From NCBI GenBank assembly GCA_951828385.1, contig OX639973.1, positions 124,001 to 188,000 of the forward strand: DNA of 64,000 nt, in the 5' to 3' direction. The translations under genes were made by a program, and so were the position numbers. This stretch comes from an uncultured Poribacteria bacterium. GTDB lineage: Bacteria > Poribacteria > WGA-4E > WGA-3G. Of this stretch, positions 1-7,715 are shown piece by piece. Position 1 is the first letter of the stretch. Each line of letters opens with the position of its first letter. The notes under the pieces were generated by a model. That model ran no database searches, was not told the origin of the DNA, and saw nothing but the letters and a program-made list of their open reading frames with translations.

Positions 1-2
1 AA

Positions 3-257
3 TTAATCACACTCGCGAAACAGGGCGACCTGCCCGCACGGCGACAAGCCGCAAAAATGCTCTACGGGACAAACTTGCACTATAAACTCGCAAGAGGCGA
101 GAACCCTACAGCTCTTGACAAGCACGCTGTCCTACGCAAACTCTTCGATGACATCGCACCCCGCTACCAAGACCGGAACGGTGGATACACGCGTATCATC
201 AGAGGCGAACTCCGAAAAGGCGATGGCACACAGATGGGCTACATCCAACTTGTTTGA
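3..257 (+). CDS. rplQ: 50S ribosomal protein L17, C-terminal part (5' end outside window)
   Basis: This frame is open from the first bases of the window and gives about 84 residues ending in the L17 signature: LFDDIAPRYQDRNGGYTRI followed by a short basic stretch and a hydrophobic end (YIQLV). L17 is a protein of the large ribosomal subunit that binds 23S rRNA. The start codon lies upstream of the window. In most bacteria rplQ closes the alpha operon behind rpoA, and a strong hairpin terminator directly downstream fits that position here. Identity is secure; only the missing N-terminus limits the call. Confidence 0.95.
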   Translation, partial: LITLAKQGDLPARRQAAKMLYGTNLHYKLARGENPTALDKHAVLRKLFDDIAPRYQDRNGGYTRIIRGELRKGDGTQMGYIQLV

Positions 258-283
258 CCATGTTCATTAGCACATCCAATAAA

Positions 284-326
284 ATACACGGGCAGAGTGA
301 ATAACTCCGCCCGTGTATATTTTTTC
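284..326 (+). terminator. Rho-independent terminator after rplQ
   Basis: A 14-bp stem with one mismatch (arms 284-297 and 305-318, 7-nt loop) is followed by a T-rich run (TATTTTTTC). It sits 27 bp after the rplQ stop and would end the ribosomal operon. Confidence 0.85.
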
Positions 327-350
327 TCTCCTAACTGCTACGCGACCTAC

Positions 351-372
351 CGACAGCTGACAACTGACAGCC
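351..372. repeat. Heptamer repeat array (three units)
   Basis: Three degenerate heptads in tandem (CGACAGC, TGACAAC, TGACAGC). The same heptad recurs in many intergenic gaps of this window (about 22.15, 27.74, 40.9, 44.2, 53.26, 57.35 and 63.04 kb). Confidence 0.6.
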
Positions 373-374
373 AC

Positions 375-1655
375 CTAAAACCGATATGCAGCAGAAACAA
401 ACACGCGATGTGTAAGCCGTTCCGTTGTCAATTCATACCCACTCCGCTGCCAGGTACCGAGCATATATCCAACATCAAGCTTCAGCGAATCCTCAAAGAT
501 TTTACCTACACCCATCGTCAAAAAATCGCGGGCGTTTTCAATTTCAGTACCCGTGAACGGAATCGTATCCCGGAAATAACCGACACGGACGTGGGTATCA
601 ATTACAGGTATCCTATACTCCATACCGAGCCGTGCCTGAAGCGTTACCGCATAGTATTTCTCAAAATTATCTTTCGATATATCGTCTGCAGGTGCTGGAT
701 CGTAACGCGTCTGTGTCCAATCTGTGAGTTGAACATCACCTGCCAAAATCAGCCGCTTGTTTAACAATTTCACAGCGACCCCGGCACCAACTTCAAACGG
801 ACGTTCAATGTGGTATGTTTGTTCACCATCTACGGAATCCGACAATTTTTCCCCATCATCAAATTCATCTACCGTAGATTGATACCAGACCTCGTCAACG
901 CCTAACTCGACAGGCGCGACCAGTGTCACACCGAGATTGATAGTGTCTGTCAGATGCGCAAGAAGTCCTATCCTACCCCCCGTACCTGAATACACTCGGT
1001 CAATCTCGTCGTTGTCTCTGAAACGCGACCACTCATTATCCACGTTTAGGATGTCCGTGGCTTCCGTATCCAACTCATGCAGGCTATTACCGTTCCAGAA
1101 ATCCAACGAACCACCGACCAGCACCCGTTTTGTGACATACACACTCGCGCCAAAACTCCAAATCCCAATGCCACCTCTGTTTATATTCGTTTCATCAACA
1201 GCGAAGCCACTGAAATAGGTATCAGAACTCGGGTCAATGCCCTGAATCGCAGTCTGATAATCGAAATTTTGTGGACGATTGTAACCAAAGCCGACCGCCA
1301 TGCCACCCTGTTTTGTCTCCAATGGATAGACAAACCCGATAGAATTCGGACGCATCTGTGATCGGCTCGTTCCTGTTGTCGCATCACCGGTAAAATAGGT
1401 ATTCGTCCTTGCCCTGTTATGTGAGAAACTACTAAAAAACTCGAACTTCTGAATCTGTGCCATACCCGCGGGATTCCAGTAGAGCGCGGTGAAATCATCA
1501 GCGAGTCCGAGTGACGCGCCACCCATCCCCATCGTCCGCGCACCAACGCCGAATGTATTCCCGATCGCCATCTCTTCTACCTGCGCCATACTCACACTTG
1601 TAAAGAACACTATGGCGAATAAACAGATAAGACTTGCATACACTGCTCGTTTCAT
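375..1655 (-). CDS. PorV/UPF0164-type outer-membrane beta-barrel protein
   Basis: 426 residues. A cleavable signal peptide (MKRAVYASLICLFAIVFFTS, cleavage near SMAQ) is followed by the hallmark of the PorV/OmpP1-FadL-like family: a Gly-rich block with ARTMGMGGASLGLADD and then ALYWNPAGMAQ. Alternating hydrophobic strands continue to a C-terminal Phe (SAAYRF), the usual end of outer-membrane barrels. A Shine-Dalgarno GGAGGA precedes the ATG. It follows the Tyr-rich lipoprotein gene on the same strand with 19 bp between them, so both are probably one transcript. The protein is expected in the outer membrane; its cargo or partner is unknown. A second member of the family lies at 23322-24419. Confidence 0.85.
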   Translation of the reverse strand: MKRAVYASLICLFAIVFFTSVSMAQVEEMAIGNTFGVGARTMGMGGASLGLADDFTALYWNPAGMAQIQKFEFFSSFSHNRARTNTYFTGDATTGTSRSQMRPNSIGFVYPLETKQGGMAVGFGYNRPQNFDYQTAIQGIDPSSDTYFSGFAVDETNINRGGIGIWSFGASVYVTKRVLVGGSLDFWNGNSLHELDTEATDILNVDNEWSRFRDNDEIDRVYSGTGGRIGLLAHLTDTINLGVTLVAPVELGVDEVWYQSTVDEFDDGEKLSDSVDGEQTYHIERPFEVGAGVAVKLLNKRLILAGDVQLTDWTQTRYDPAPADDISKDNFEKYYAVTLQARLGMEYRIPVIDTHVRVGYFRDTIPFTGTEIENARDFLTMGVGKIFEDSLKLDVGYMLGTWQRSGYELTTERLTHRVFVSAAYRF

Positions 1656-1674
1656 CGTTCCGATTCCTCCATTA

Positions 1675-2280
1675 TTATTTTTTATTCCGATCTCTCGTCC
1701 GCAGTCGTTCGGATCTCGACCTCGGTGAAGTCACACTGCGTGAACTTTGCGACCGCCGATTTCCAAGCCGTAAATCGCCTTTTTTGTAAGTCCGCCGTGA
1801 AAGCGGTGTATATCGACTTCCTCCACCGTGATACCGACGATAGACGTTTCTATACGGGTAATAGCCTCTATAGTAACGGGAATACGGCGCATGGTAACCA
1901 TAATAATAGCCGTATCCATAAAAAGGACGATACGGATAATACCCAACCGGTGGATATGCGTAATACGGATACGCGACATAAGGCGACCAATAGGTATCGT
2001 ACCTATAAGACTGGGTGTACGTGGTACGATAACTGCTGCGTTTCCGTCGCCCGTAATACCCTTCCGAATCTTCGTCATCCGCATCCGTTAATTCAGATGC
2101 TTCCGACTCGGTTTCATCAGCATGCTCCGTCTCCGTTTCTTTCTCTGTTAGACCTTCATGGTGTTTAGGGTGTACCCGACCAAAATCTGAAGACGCATGG
2201 TGACCGAGTTGTGTATAACACCCGGCAAATACCACCATCGCTAAAAGCAACAGTAACGCAAAAGATATTTGCAACTTCAT
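1675..2280 (-). CDS. Tyr-rich putative lipoprotein
   Basis: 201 residues. An N-terminal signal with lipobox (LAMVVFAGC, acylated Cys about residue 21) is followed by an acidic Glu/Thr/Asp stretch (about residues 45-75) and then an extremely Tyr/Pro/Gly-rich region (about residues 85-150), with a basic Ser/Arg-rich tail. AAAGGAG lies just before the ATG. I recognise no domain; the Tyr-rich part is low-complexity and resembles surface or adhesive material. It probably shares a transcript with the PorV-like gene downstream, which would put it in the cell envelope. Function unknown. Confidence 0.75.
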   Translation of the reverse strand: MKLQISFALLLLLAMVVFAGCYTQLGHHASSDFGRVHPKHHEGLTEKETETEHADETESEASELTDADDEDSEGYYGRRKRSSYRTTYTQSYRYDTYWSPYVAYPYYAYPPVGYYPYRPFYGYGYYYGYHAPYSRYYRGYYPYRNVYRRYHGGGSRYTPLSRRTYKKGDLRLGNRRSQSSRSVTSPRSRSERLRTRDRNKK

Positions 2281-2312
2281 CTCTCTTTCTCCTTTATCTC
2301 AACTTTTAACAA

Positions 2313-2434
2313 TAGGACTTACGCAATTTTGACTGCAGCCCGTTCTGTTAGATGAGAATTTTCGGAAAACACAGCGTTCTGGTGACACAAACTGGGAAGT
2401 TTGTGCTACAAAAGAGCAGCATGCGTAAGTCCTA
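2313..2434. mobile_element. Small MITE-like element with 13-bp inverted ends
   Basis: Perfect terminal inverted repeats TAGGACTTACGCA (2313-2325) and its complement (2422-2434) bound a 122-bp non-coding unit. Inside lies a hairpin (CACAAACT, GGGA loop, AGTTTGTG at 2386-2405) followed by CTACAAA, a motif repeated at 12267. No transposase is encoded, so any movement would need an enzyme supplied elsewhere. No target-site duplication was obvious. The rest of the 317-bp gap holds nothing I can name. Confidence 0.65.
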
Positions 2435-2597
2435 AACAAAATATTGACACACGCCTTTATAACCTATTATACGAGAGAACACCGAAAAAAGTTTACATCG
2501 GCTTTGCGTTCTGCGAATTTAACCCATAAGTGCTGAGTGCGAGACTTCTGTTGTTGCTTTAAATACCGAATCAACAGCACTAAAAAGCATCGGTAGG

Positions 2598-2846
2598 TTA
2601 TCCACGCCAAAACTCGTTCGGTTCTGGTCGTTTATAGATTTCCTTTAAAACTGGAAAGATAATCGTCTCGCATCTCGCCGCTTCGGACGCAAAAACATCA
2701 ATGTGCTCTCTACAAAACTCAAAATCTTGCAGAAATTGCTCTGACGGATGTGAGGGTTCCTCAACGTTAAAGAAATCGTTTTCCGCGTATACGATCCTGA
2801 ATTTCTCCAAAACTTCAGAAATTGTCTTGAAATCACTAAATGCCAT
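2598..2846 (-). CDS. Short protein, probably a truncated member of a larger family
   Basis: 82 residues, preceded by a very strong GGAGAGGAGG. The N-terminus (MAFSDFKTISEVLEKFRI) and the block around SEAARCETIIFPVLKEIYK match, from memory, the start of a roughly 200-residue family frequent in cyanobacteria, whose missing C-terminal part carries a PD-(D/E)XK-like nuclease signature. Here the frame stops soon after KEIYK, and no continuation was found in other frames. It therefore looks like a decayed remnant, perhaps of a mobile or defence-type nuclease. It stands alone on the minus strand beside a MITE. The family assignment is from memory and not checked. Confidence 0.5.
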   Translation of the reverse strand: MAFSDFKTISEVLEKFRIVYAENDFFNVEEPSHPSEQFLQDFEFCREHIDVFASEAARCETIIFPVLKEIYKRPEPNEFWRG

Positions 2847-3030
2847 GATCCTTTCCCTCCTCTCCTAATTATACTCTATATCTGTGGAATGTGTCAAAAC
2901 TTTCCAAATCCAAAACTATCTATTTTCAAAAAAATAACCAATATGTCGGAATCCACCCGAACTTGGTGTCATGTATATATGAAGGCACTCAAGTCTATTG
3001 TCCTACATAGGAGGTTTATAGCAGATAAAG

Positions 3031-3828
3031 GTGGATGATAACGGTCGTATAAATCGGCAATTCTTAGAAACTAATGACGAAGAAGAGGCGTGTGAGCTAC
3101 TTTTCAACACGTATCACAAGGATGTCTTTGCCCAAATTAGCAAAATGATGCGGAATCATCCCGATCCCGCTGTAGATGCCGAGGATATCGCGCAGGAAAC
3201 CTTTATCAAAGCCTTCAAAGAGAGAAAGACCCTCCGAGAACCGGAAAAGTCGCGAGGGTGGTTGCTCACTATCGCAACAAACTTAACGCTTAATGAGATT
3301 AGAGACGCAAAGCGGCGAAAGCAAGCAGGAAACTCGTTTCTTGAATCACTTGACAACCCTTCAATCGGCGAAAGTGAAGCCCCGTTCGCAACATCTCTCG
3401 CGGAAACCGATGCCGAACAAGCTGAAATAGAGCGGGATATGAAAGCAAAACTTCTCCGTCTCCTTCAAGGTACGGACCGAGAGGTTGTAGCACTTATGCA
3501 TGAGGGGTTCACCATCCAAGAGATAGCGGCAGCGATAGACGCAACACCCGATGCAGTTCAGAAAAGATTGGAACGCATCCGCAAGTGGTTGATACCCATC
3601 GCACGCAATTTAGACGTGTTGGTGGACTGCCTTCCCGAAGATAAAGACAGATGGGTTATGGAACGACACTTGGATGGACAACCTCTCTCGGAGATTGCGA
3701 AAGCAATTGTTGGCATCTCTCGCTCTAAAGTTGAGGAAACCGTGAAACGTGTGATAAAGCAGTGGAAGAAAGCCGCTGAGGACAATCCCACGGATCCCGT
3801 CTCCGCAATGGTTAAGACGGAGAGATAA
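3031..3828 (+). CDS. ECF-type RNA polymerase sigma factor with an extra C-terminal helix-turn-helix
   Basis: 265 residues starting at GTG; AGGAGG lies about 16 nt upstream, rather far, and no other in-frame start is better. Sigma region 2 occupies about residues 20-92 (LLFNTYHKDVF, then AEDIAQETFIKAF, then SRGWLLTIATNLTLNEIRD). Region 4 is about 130-187 (EVVALMHEGFTIQEIAAAI, AVQKRLERIRKWL). Unlike a normal ECF factor of about 190 residues, it continues with a second region-4-like unit (about 195-250: HLDGQPLSEIAKAI, KVEETVKRVIKQWKK). No anti-sigma factor gene is adjacent; the next genes encode exported proteins of unknown function, which may be its targets. Confidence 0.85.
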   Translation: MDDNGRINRQFLETNDEEEACELLFNTYHKDVFAQISKMMRNHPDPAVDAEDIAQETFIKAFKERKTLREPEKSRGWLLTIATNLTLNEIRDAKRRKQAGNSFLESLDNPSIGESEAPFATSLAETDAEQAEIERDMKAKLLRLLQGTDREVVALMHEGFTIQEIAAAIDATPDAVQKRLERIRKWLIPIARNLDVLVDCLPEDKDRWVMERHLDGQPLSEIAKAIVGISRSKVEETVKRVIKQWKKAAEDNPTDPVSAMVKTER

Positions 3829-3971
3829 TTTTCACTCAAACGACGACACAGACTGGTTAATATTCAGTAGGTGTCAGCAATTGATTACGGAACTCCGCAA
3901 TTGGTGTGAGTTCAATTAAGTTTTATTTTTTGAAGAAATTAGTCACTTTTGCTAACAAAAGGAGAATACAG

Positions 3972-4376
3972 ATGAAAACGAGAATAACAGTCGGAATTAT
4001 TATCCTTGCCGCGGTTTTTGGAATGGACACCTTCGTAAAGAAAACCCAAGGACACTGTGCCTGGGATGTTTTTGTTGTTCCATGGACCAGTGAAAAGAGT
4101 TCCAAAACTATTGCTGCCTTGGATGTGAGATACAATGTATGTGCCTTACCGGGATATTACACCGGGGATGGTATGGTAAGGGTTACTGTTAATGGGAATT
4201 TGTGCAGAGAGGATGGAACTATATGGGCAGATATCACCCGTGAACCGGGTGAGCGTGAATCTCATGGGACAACTGGTGAACTCAAAATACGCCTCTGGCA
4301 TTCCCCATGGGCCGAAACATCAGCTAGCACTAGTCCAACTGAAAAAACATTACTCAGTGGTGCCCCACGTCCATGA
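3972..4376 (+). CDS. Small secreted protein of unknown function
   Basis: 134 residues from the ATG at 3972, chosen because AAAAGGAG lies 6-7 nt ahead and because the hydrophobic signal (ITVGIIILAAVFGM) is then N-terminal; the frame is open 66 bp further upstream but without such support. After the signal come two central Cys residues (YNVCALPGYY, NGNLCRED) that could form a disulphide in an exported, probably beta-rich domain. It lies between the sigma factor and a second exported protein. I do not recognise the family. Confidence 0.65.
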   Translation: MKTRITVGIIILAAVFGMDTFVKKTQGHCAWDVFVVPWTSEKSSKTIAALDVRYNVCALPGYYTGDGMVRVTVNGNLCREDGTIWADITREPGERESHGTTGELKIRLWHSPWAETSASTSPTEKTLLSGAPRP

Positions 4377-4436
4377 CCGATAGGGCCAAGCACCTTTTAT
4401 TTCTCCAACGTTACGGATAGATATATAACCCTTTGA

Positions 4437-4466
4437 AATATGCCTTGACGAGTGTCAGGGCATATT
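4437..4466 (+). terminator. Stable hairpin between secreted-protein genes
   Basis: A 13-bp stem with one G-U pair (arms 4437-4449 and 4454-4466, loop GAGT) lies 60 bp after one gene and 40 bp before the next. It has no T-run, so it may be an mRNA-processing or attenuating hairpin rather than a true terminator. Confidence 0.45.
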
Positions 4467-4506
4467 CACTATCCTAACATATTCTCATTTCAAAAGGAAA
4501 TAATAA

Positions 4507-5775
4507 ATGACACACAAAATTGCCATCTGGATATTCATATCTCTGGTAATAATTGGACTTTCTATCCACTCGGTTCTCACAACACATCAACAACAAGAAA
4601 GTGCTTTTAGTGTAAAATCTTCAGAACCTTTATCTTCTTCTTTTGATCGCGTTCCTCCAAAGAGACATGCAGGTCCCCAAAACGTTGAGGCACTTCTTGA
4701 ATCGTTTGGGAAAATAGCACCTAACCCGGCAGTGGATGAGAAGTATCCACAAGCCGAATGGCTTGAAATGCTCCTTGCGAAAGGCATTGTCATAGAAAAT
4801 TATAAAGATTACTCTGGGTATATGGTAGCACGCAGCGGATTAGTTGCGCTTGAAAATCAACCCGAAATGTGGACCTCTGATATTTTTGGAATCCCACCTA
4901 CCACCAATTGGAAAACATTTAAAGAGGCGTATATTGACAGAAAAATCTGGGAATACCAACAAGTTCGTGCTGCGGAACAGGCAGACCCTGATGTAAATGG
5001 TGGACTCTTTACCGGTCCTGACAGACAAATCTTTCTTCCATCCAAGCCTGGGCGGGTCTATGTCAAAAGGGTGGGGATTAATGCTACATTTTTTGGCGAG
5101 CCTATTGATGAAACCCAAGAGTTTAATCTTTTACACAAGGGTATTGAACCTGATGGATATGAAGTGATCTATATTGATGAAACTGGAAAGCATCTTGCTG
5201 AAGCACCAGCCCCCATTTCACGCGAAGACATCATTAACGAGTTAACGTTCCCCCCAGATGGATGGGTTCCTCCAGATGGATGGGTTCCTCCACCATGGAT
5301 GGAGCAAGCTCTTCGCGCAAAAGGTTGGACAGGAACCTTCTTCCCACAAGATAACACCGCGCAAAAAGCATCGTCCAACGTTAATTGGGATCTTGCACCG
5401 GTAGGCGAGGCAGAAACCGCTTCAAACGAAATAGAGTGGATGACACATATTGACATCGGGGAGCCTGAAAAAAGAGAATCATTAGAAGATAAACACAACA
5501 TGCAAGGTCCAGCAAAACTTGAAAGGTCCTTATCTGACATAACAACTTGGACAGACCTCGAAAAGCAATTTATGTCTGATATACTTGTGCCTCCAACCAC
5601 AGAACATATAGAACCAACGCTTACCGGACAATTTAATCCTGAACATTTGAAACGCTTGTCCCGCGCTATGGAAACTTTACATCAATATGGGCCCGAGGAA
5701 GGTCTCCGCAAAATCAAAGAATCAGATCCAGAAATTGCCAAACAGGTTGAAAGCATGCTCGGCACAAACAAGTAG
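4507..5775 (+). CDS. Membrane-anchored or secreted protein of unknown function
   Basis: 422 residues with AAAAGGAAATAATA before the ATG. One N-terminal hydrophobic segment (IWIFISLVIIGLSIH) acts as anchor or signal; the rest is hydrophilic with Pro- and Trp-rich stretches. The repeat PPDGWVPPDGWVPP sits near residue 250. No known domain is recognised. The lipoprotein gene downstream starts 24 bp after its stop, so the two are likely co-transcribed and may work together in the envelope. The region appears more AT-rich than its surroundings by eye. Confidence 0.65.
   Translation: MTHKIAIWIFISLVIIGLSIHSVLTTHQQQESAFSVKSSEPLSSSFDRVPPKRHAGPQNVEALLESFGKIAPNPAVDEKYPQAEWLEMLLAKGIVIENYKDYSGYMVARSGLVALENQPEMWTSDIFGIPPTTNWKTFKEAYIDRKIWEYQQVRAAEQADPDVNGGLFTGPDRQIFLPSKPGRVYVKRVGINATFFGEPIDETQEFNLLHKGIEPDGYEVIYIDETGKHLAEAPAPISREDIINELTFPPDGWVPPDGWVPPPWMEQALRAKGWTGTFFPQDNTAQKASSNVNWDLAPVGEAETASNEIEWMTHIDIGEPEKRESLEDKHNMQGPAKLERSLSDITTWTDLEKQFMSDILVPPTTEHIEPTLTGQFNPEHLKRLSRAMETLHQYGPEEGLRKIKESDPEIAKQVESMLGTNK
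5254..5289 (+). repeat. Perfect in-frame 18-bp tandem duplication
   Basis: CCAGATGGATGGGTTCCT occurs twice without a mismatch and adds one PDGWVP hexapeptide to the protein. The identity suggests a recent slippage event. Confidence 0.85.
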
Positions 5776-5799
5776 AAAATACTACCAAGATAAATCATT

Positions 5800-6597
5800 A
5801 TGATTCAAACAAGTTCCGTTTTCAAACTCATCGCTATTCTGTTTTTTCTTAGTGTATTTCTATTTTCCGGATGTACGGATAAATCCAAGGATACTTTAAT
5901 AATTTCGTCTGAGGAAACAGAACCCGTTTCTACCTTGGACGCTGTGCCTGTCGCTAACCTTGAAGAAAGAACGTTTTCTAAACTCCGAACAACATTCCAG
6001 GGACCGCTTTTAGATGAGAACCTTAAAACACTTCAAACCCTTGCCAACTCAGATATCTACTTAGAATTTCTCTCTCGCGTTTCCAAGCGGGTAAAACCCT
6101 TCCAAACCTTTGATGAATTCCTTGACACAACGCCACCAGATGCCGAAAAGAAAATCCGTCCTATTTTCAAGCAACGCTTGCCACATCTTATAATCAATGA
6201 TCAAGATATAGCAAGCTTTTATGAAATGGCTACCATAGAACAAAGCAGGGTTATTCTTATTAATCTCCGTGTACATCCGGCACCACCGCACCTAATAGAG
6301 GCAGAAACTCGCGCCCGTAAAAACGCGCCACTTTTTAGATGGTTCCCACCAAAAGAAATCGAACCGCACATACGCCAAGCTTTCTGGAAAGTTTTTGTAA
6401 AGTTTGTCGTAGATGCGAATGAGATAGCAAGAAAAAAAATACAAGACACCTTACATGAACACGGGCAAGACGACGGACTGATTTGGCTCGCGATTCAAGA
6501 ACCCAGAATTCTCGGCGTTATCCTTAACACTTTTATAGATCCTTTAACCCCTGCTTACTTCCTGCGCTGGATAGATCCTGAAGGACAAGAAAATTAG
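5800..6597 (+). CDS. Putative lipoprotein of unknown function
   Basis: 265 residues. Hydrophobic signal and lipobox (FFLSVFLFSGC, Cys about residue 25) predict a lipid-anchored envelope protein. The mature part is mainly alpha-helical in character, with charged amphipathic segments (for example ANSDIYLEFLSRVSKRVKPF), and has no motif I recognise. It follows the exported 422-residue protein by 24 bp and probably belongs to the same transcript. No strong Shine-Dalgarno precedes the ATG, which would fit translational coupling. Confidence 0.6.
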   Translation: MIQTSSVFKLIAILFFLSVFLFSGCTDKSKDTLIISSEETEPVSTLDAVPVANLEERTFSKLRTTFQGPLLDENLKTLQTLANSDIYLEFLSRVSKRVKPFQTFDEFLDTTPPDAEKKIRPIFKQRLPHLIINDQDIASFYEMATIEQSRVILINLRVHPAPPHLIEAETRARKNAPLFRWFPPKEIEPHIRQAFWKVFVKFVVDANEIARKKIQDTLHEHGQDDGLIWLAIQEPRILGVILNTFIDPLTPAYFLRWIDPEGQEN

Positions 6598-6708
6598 CCG
6601 AAAGTAGACGTTCCCGCCAATCCAATAGCTATTGCGAGAAAACCTCCATTACGTTTCACCGATGACTTTTTGCTTGCCTTCACCGCGCCCCTATGCTAAA
6701 CTGATAGT

Positions 6709-7614
6709 ATGAAAGTCTTTATCCAAATCGGACATGGGATCGTCGGTGCCGCTGTTATTTCAGGTCTATGTATTTGGCAAGCAGGCAGTTTCGGTGAGGC
6801 GAGACATACCATTAGCATCATCGGTGCTATTGCTATCGTCATTGCCAGTCTCTACCTGCTGCGAAGCCGCTGGATCCGATGGGGCAATCGTCAGACATGG
6901 CTCAAATACCATCAACGCCTCGCCTCTATGGGGTTATGCTTGGTGCTATACCATTCAGCGTTCCAACCGCTCGCGTGGCACTCATGGCTGACGTTTCTGC
7001 TCGCTTTGTCGAATTTAGGGACGGGGGTCGCTGTGAGTCTAACCGCTCGTAAAACGAGACAAATTCTGCTCCGATGCCACCTCATCCTTGCACCAATCCT
7101 ACTTGTGAGCATCGTTTTCCACGGACAACAAAAACTGGAACACGACGAATTCTTCCCGCTCACTGATGTCCACGACGTGCCTTGTGCGAGATGCCATACA
7201 CCTGAACGCTTACTATTCCATGTCAGTACAACCCTTCCGCAAGATTTGGACACGTCAGACACTATTCCTGAAGACTTGCATTGGTGGTTCCTACAAAATG
7301 AACGCAGAGTACCCACAACTGCGCCTATCGCAATCAAGGAAAAGGGAAACGCTTGGACAGTCACCGATGCTGAAGATGGACACACCTACCACGTCCGGAA
7401 GGTCGCAGACCAAATCGCCATCTACGCCGATAATGATTACCGGAGTTACACCTGTCTCAAATGCCACGTGCATAACACAGAAGAGATTCAGTTAGTGCAT
7501 GAGCTGCACGGTGTTACCGAGGCACATAGATGCCTCATCTGCCACCAGACCGAAATTGACGGCGTAACTTACGGAAGACAGCGTTTCGATTGGGAATATG
7601 CACCGCACCGGTAA
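6709..7614 (+). CDS. Membrane cytochrome: di-haem b-type four-helix domain fused to tri-haem c domain
   Basis: 301 residues. The N-terminal half has four to five membrane helices with His pairs spaced 14 residues apart in two of them (H68/H82 and H124/H138), the usual bis-His ligands of two b haems in cytochrome b561/ferric-reductase-like bundles. The C-terminal half has three CXXCH c-haem sites (C159-H163, C249-H253, C275-H279) plus extra His residues for the distal ligands. It probably carries electrons between the quinone pool and periplasmic acceptors. A promoter-like TTGCCT-17-TAAACT ends only 6 bp before the ATG, so the mRNA could be almost leaderless. No other redox gene is adjacent. 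The exact family is not identified. Confidence 0.75.
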   Translation: MKVFIQIGHGIVGAAVISGLCIWQAGSFGEARHTISIIGAIAIVIASLYLLRSRWIRWGNRQTWLKYHQRLASMGLCLVLYHSAFQPLAWHSWLTFLLALSNLGTGVAVSLTARKTRQILLRCHLILAPILLVSIVFHGQQKLEHDEFFPLTDVHDVPCARCHTPERLLFHVSTTLPQDLDTSDTIPEDLHWWFLQNERRVPTTAPIAIKEKGNAWTVTDAEDGHTYHVRKVADQIAIYADNDYRSYTCLKCHVHNTEEIQLVHELHGVTEAHRCLICHQTEIDGVTYGRQRFDWEYAPHR

Positions 7615-7626
7615 ATTAGCATAAAA

Positions 7627-7665
7627 AACGGCTCGAACACAGGAAAACGTTGTGTTCGAGCCGTT
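7627..7665 (-). terminator. Convergent (bidirectional) terminator
   Basis: A perfect 15-bp stem (arms 7627-7641 and 7651-7665, 9-nt loop) lies between the cytochrome gene and the LamG gene. On the minus strand it is followed by a run of six T, so it mainly serves the LamG gene; it may also stop the plus-strand transcript. Confidence 0.85.
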
Positions 7666-7715
7666 CAGTTTGTCATCCAACGTGCGATACATTGCACGAT
7701 TACTCATGGACGATC

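Noticed and set aside
375-1655. Evidence for a type IX secretion system
   Set aside because: PorV-like barrels alone do not prove it; no PorK/L/M/N, SprA or PorU-like gene and no canonical T9SS C-terminal domain is in the window.
1731-2091. Coding frames opposite and within the Tyr-rich lipoprotein gene
   Set aside because: Several long overlapping frames arise from the repetitive TAT/TAC/CGT-rich sequence; they lack ribosome-binding sites and protein-like composition.
2444-2472. Plus-strand promoter (TTGACA-17-TTATAC)
   Set aside because: It points toward a minus-strand gene and no plus-strand gene follows within 550 bp, so it is likely fortuitous or part of the repeat region.
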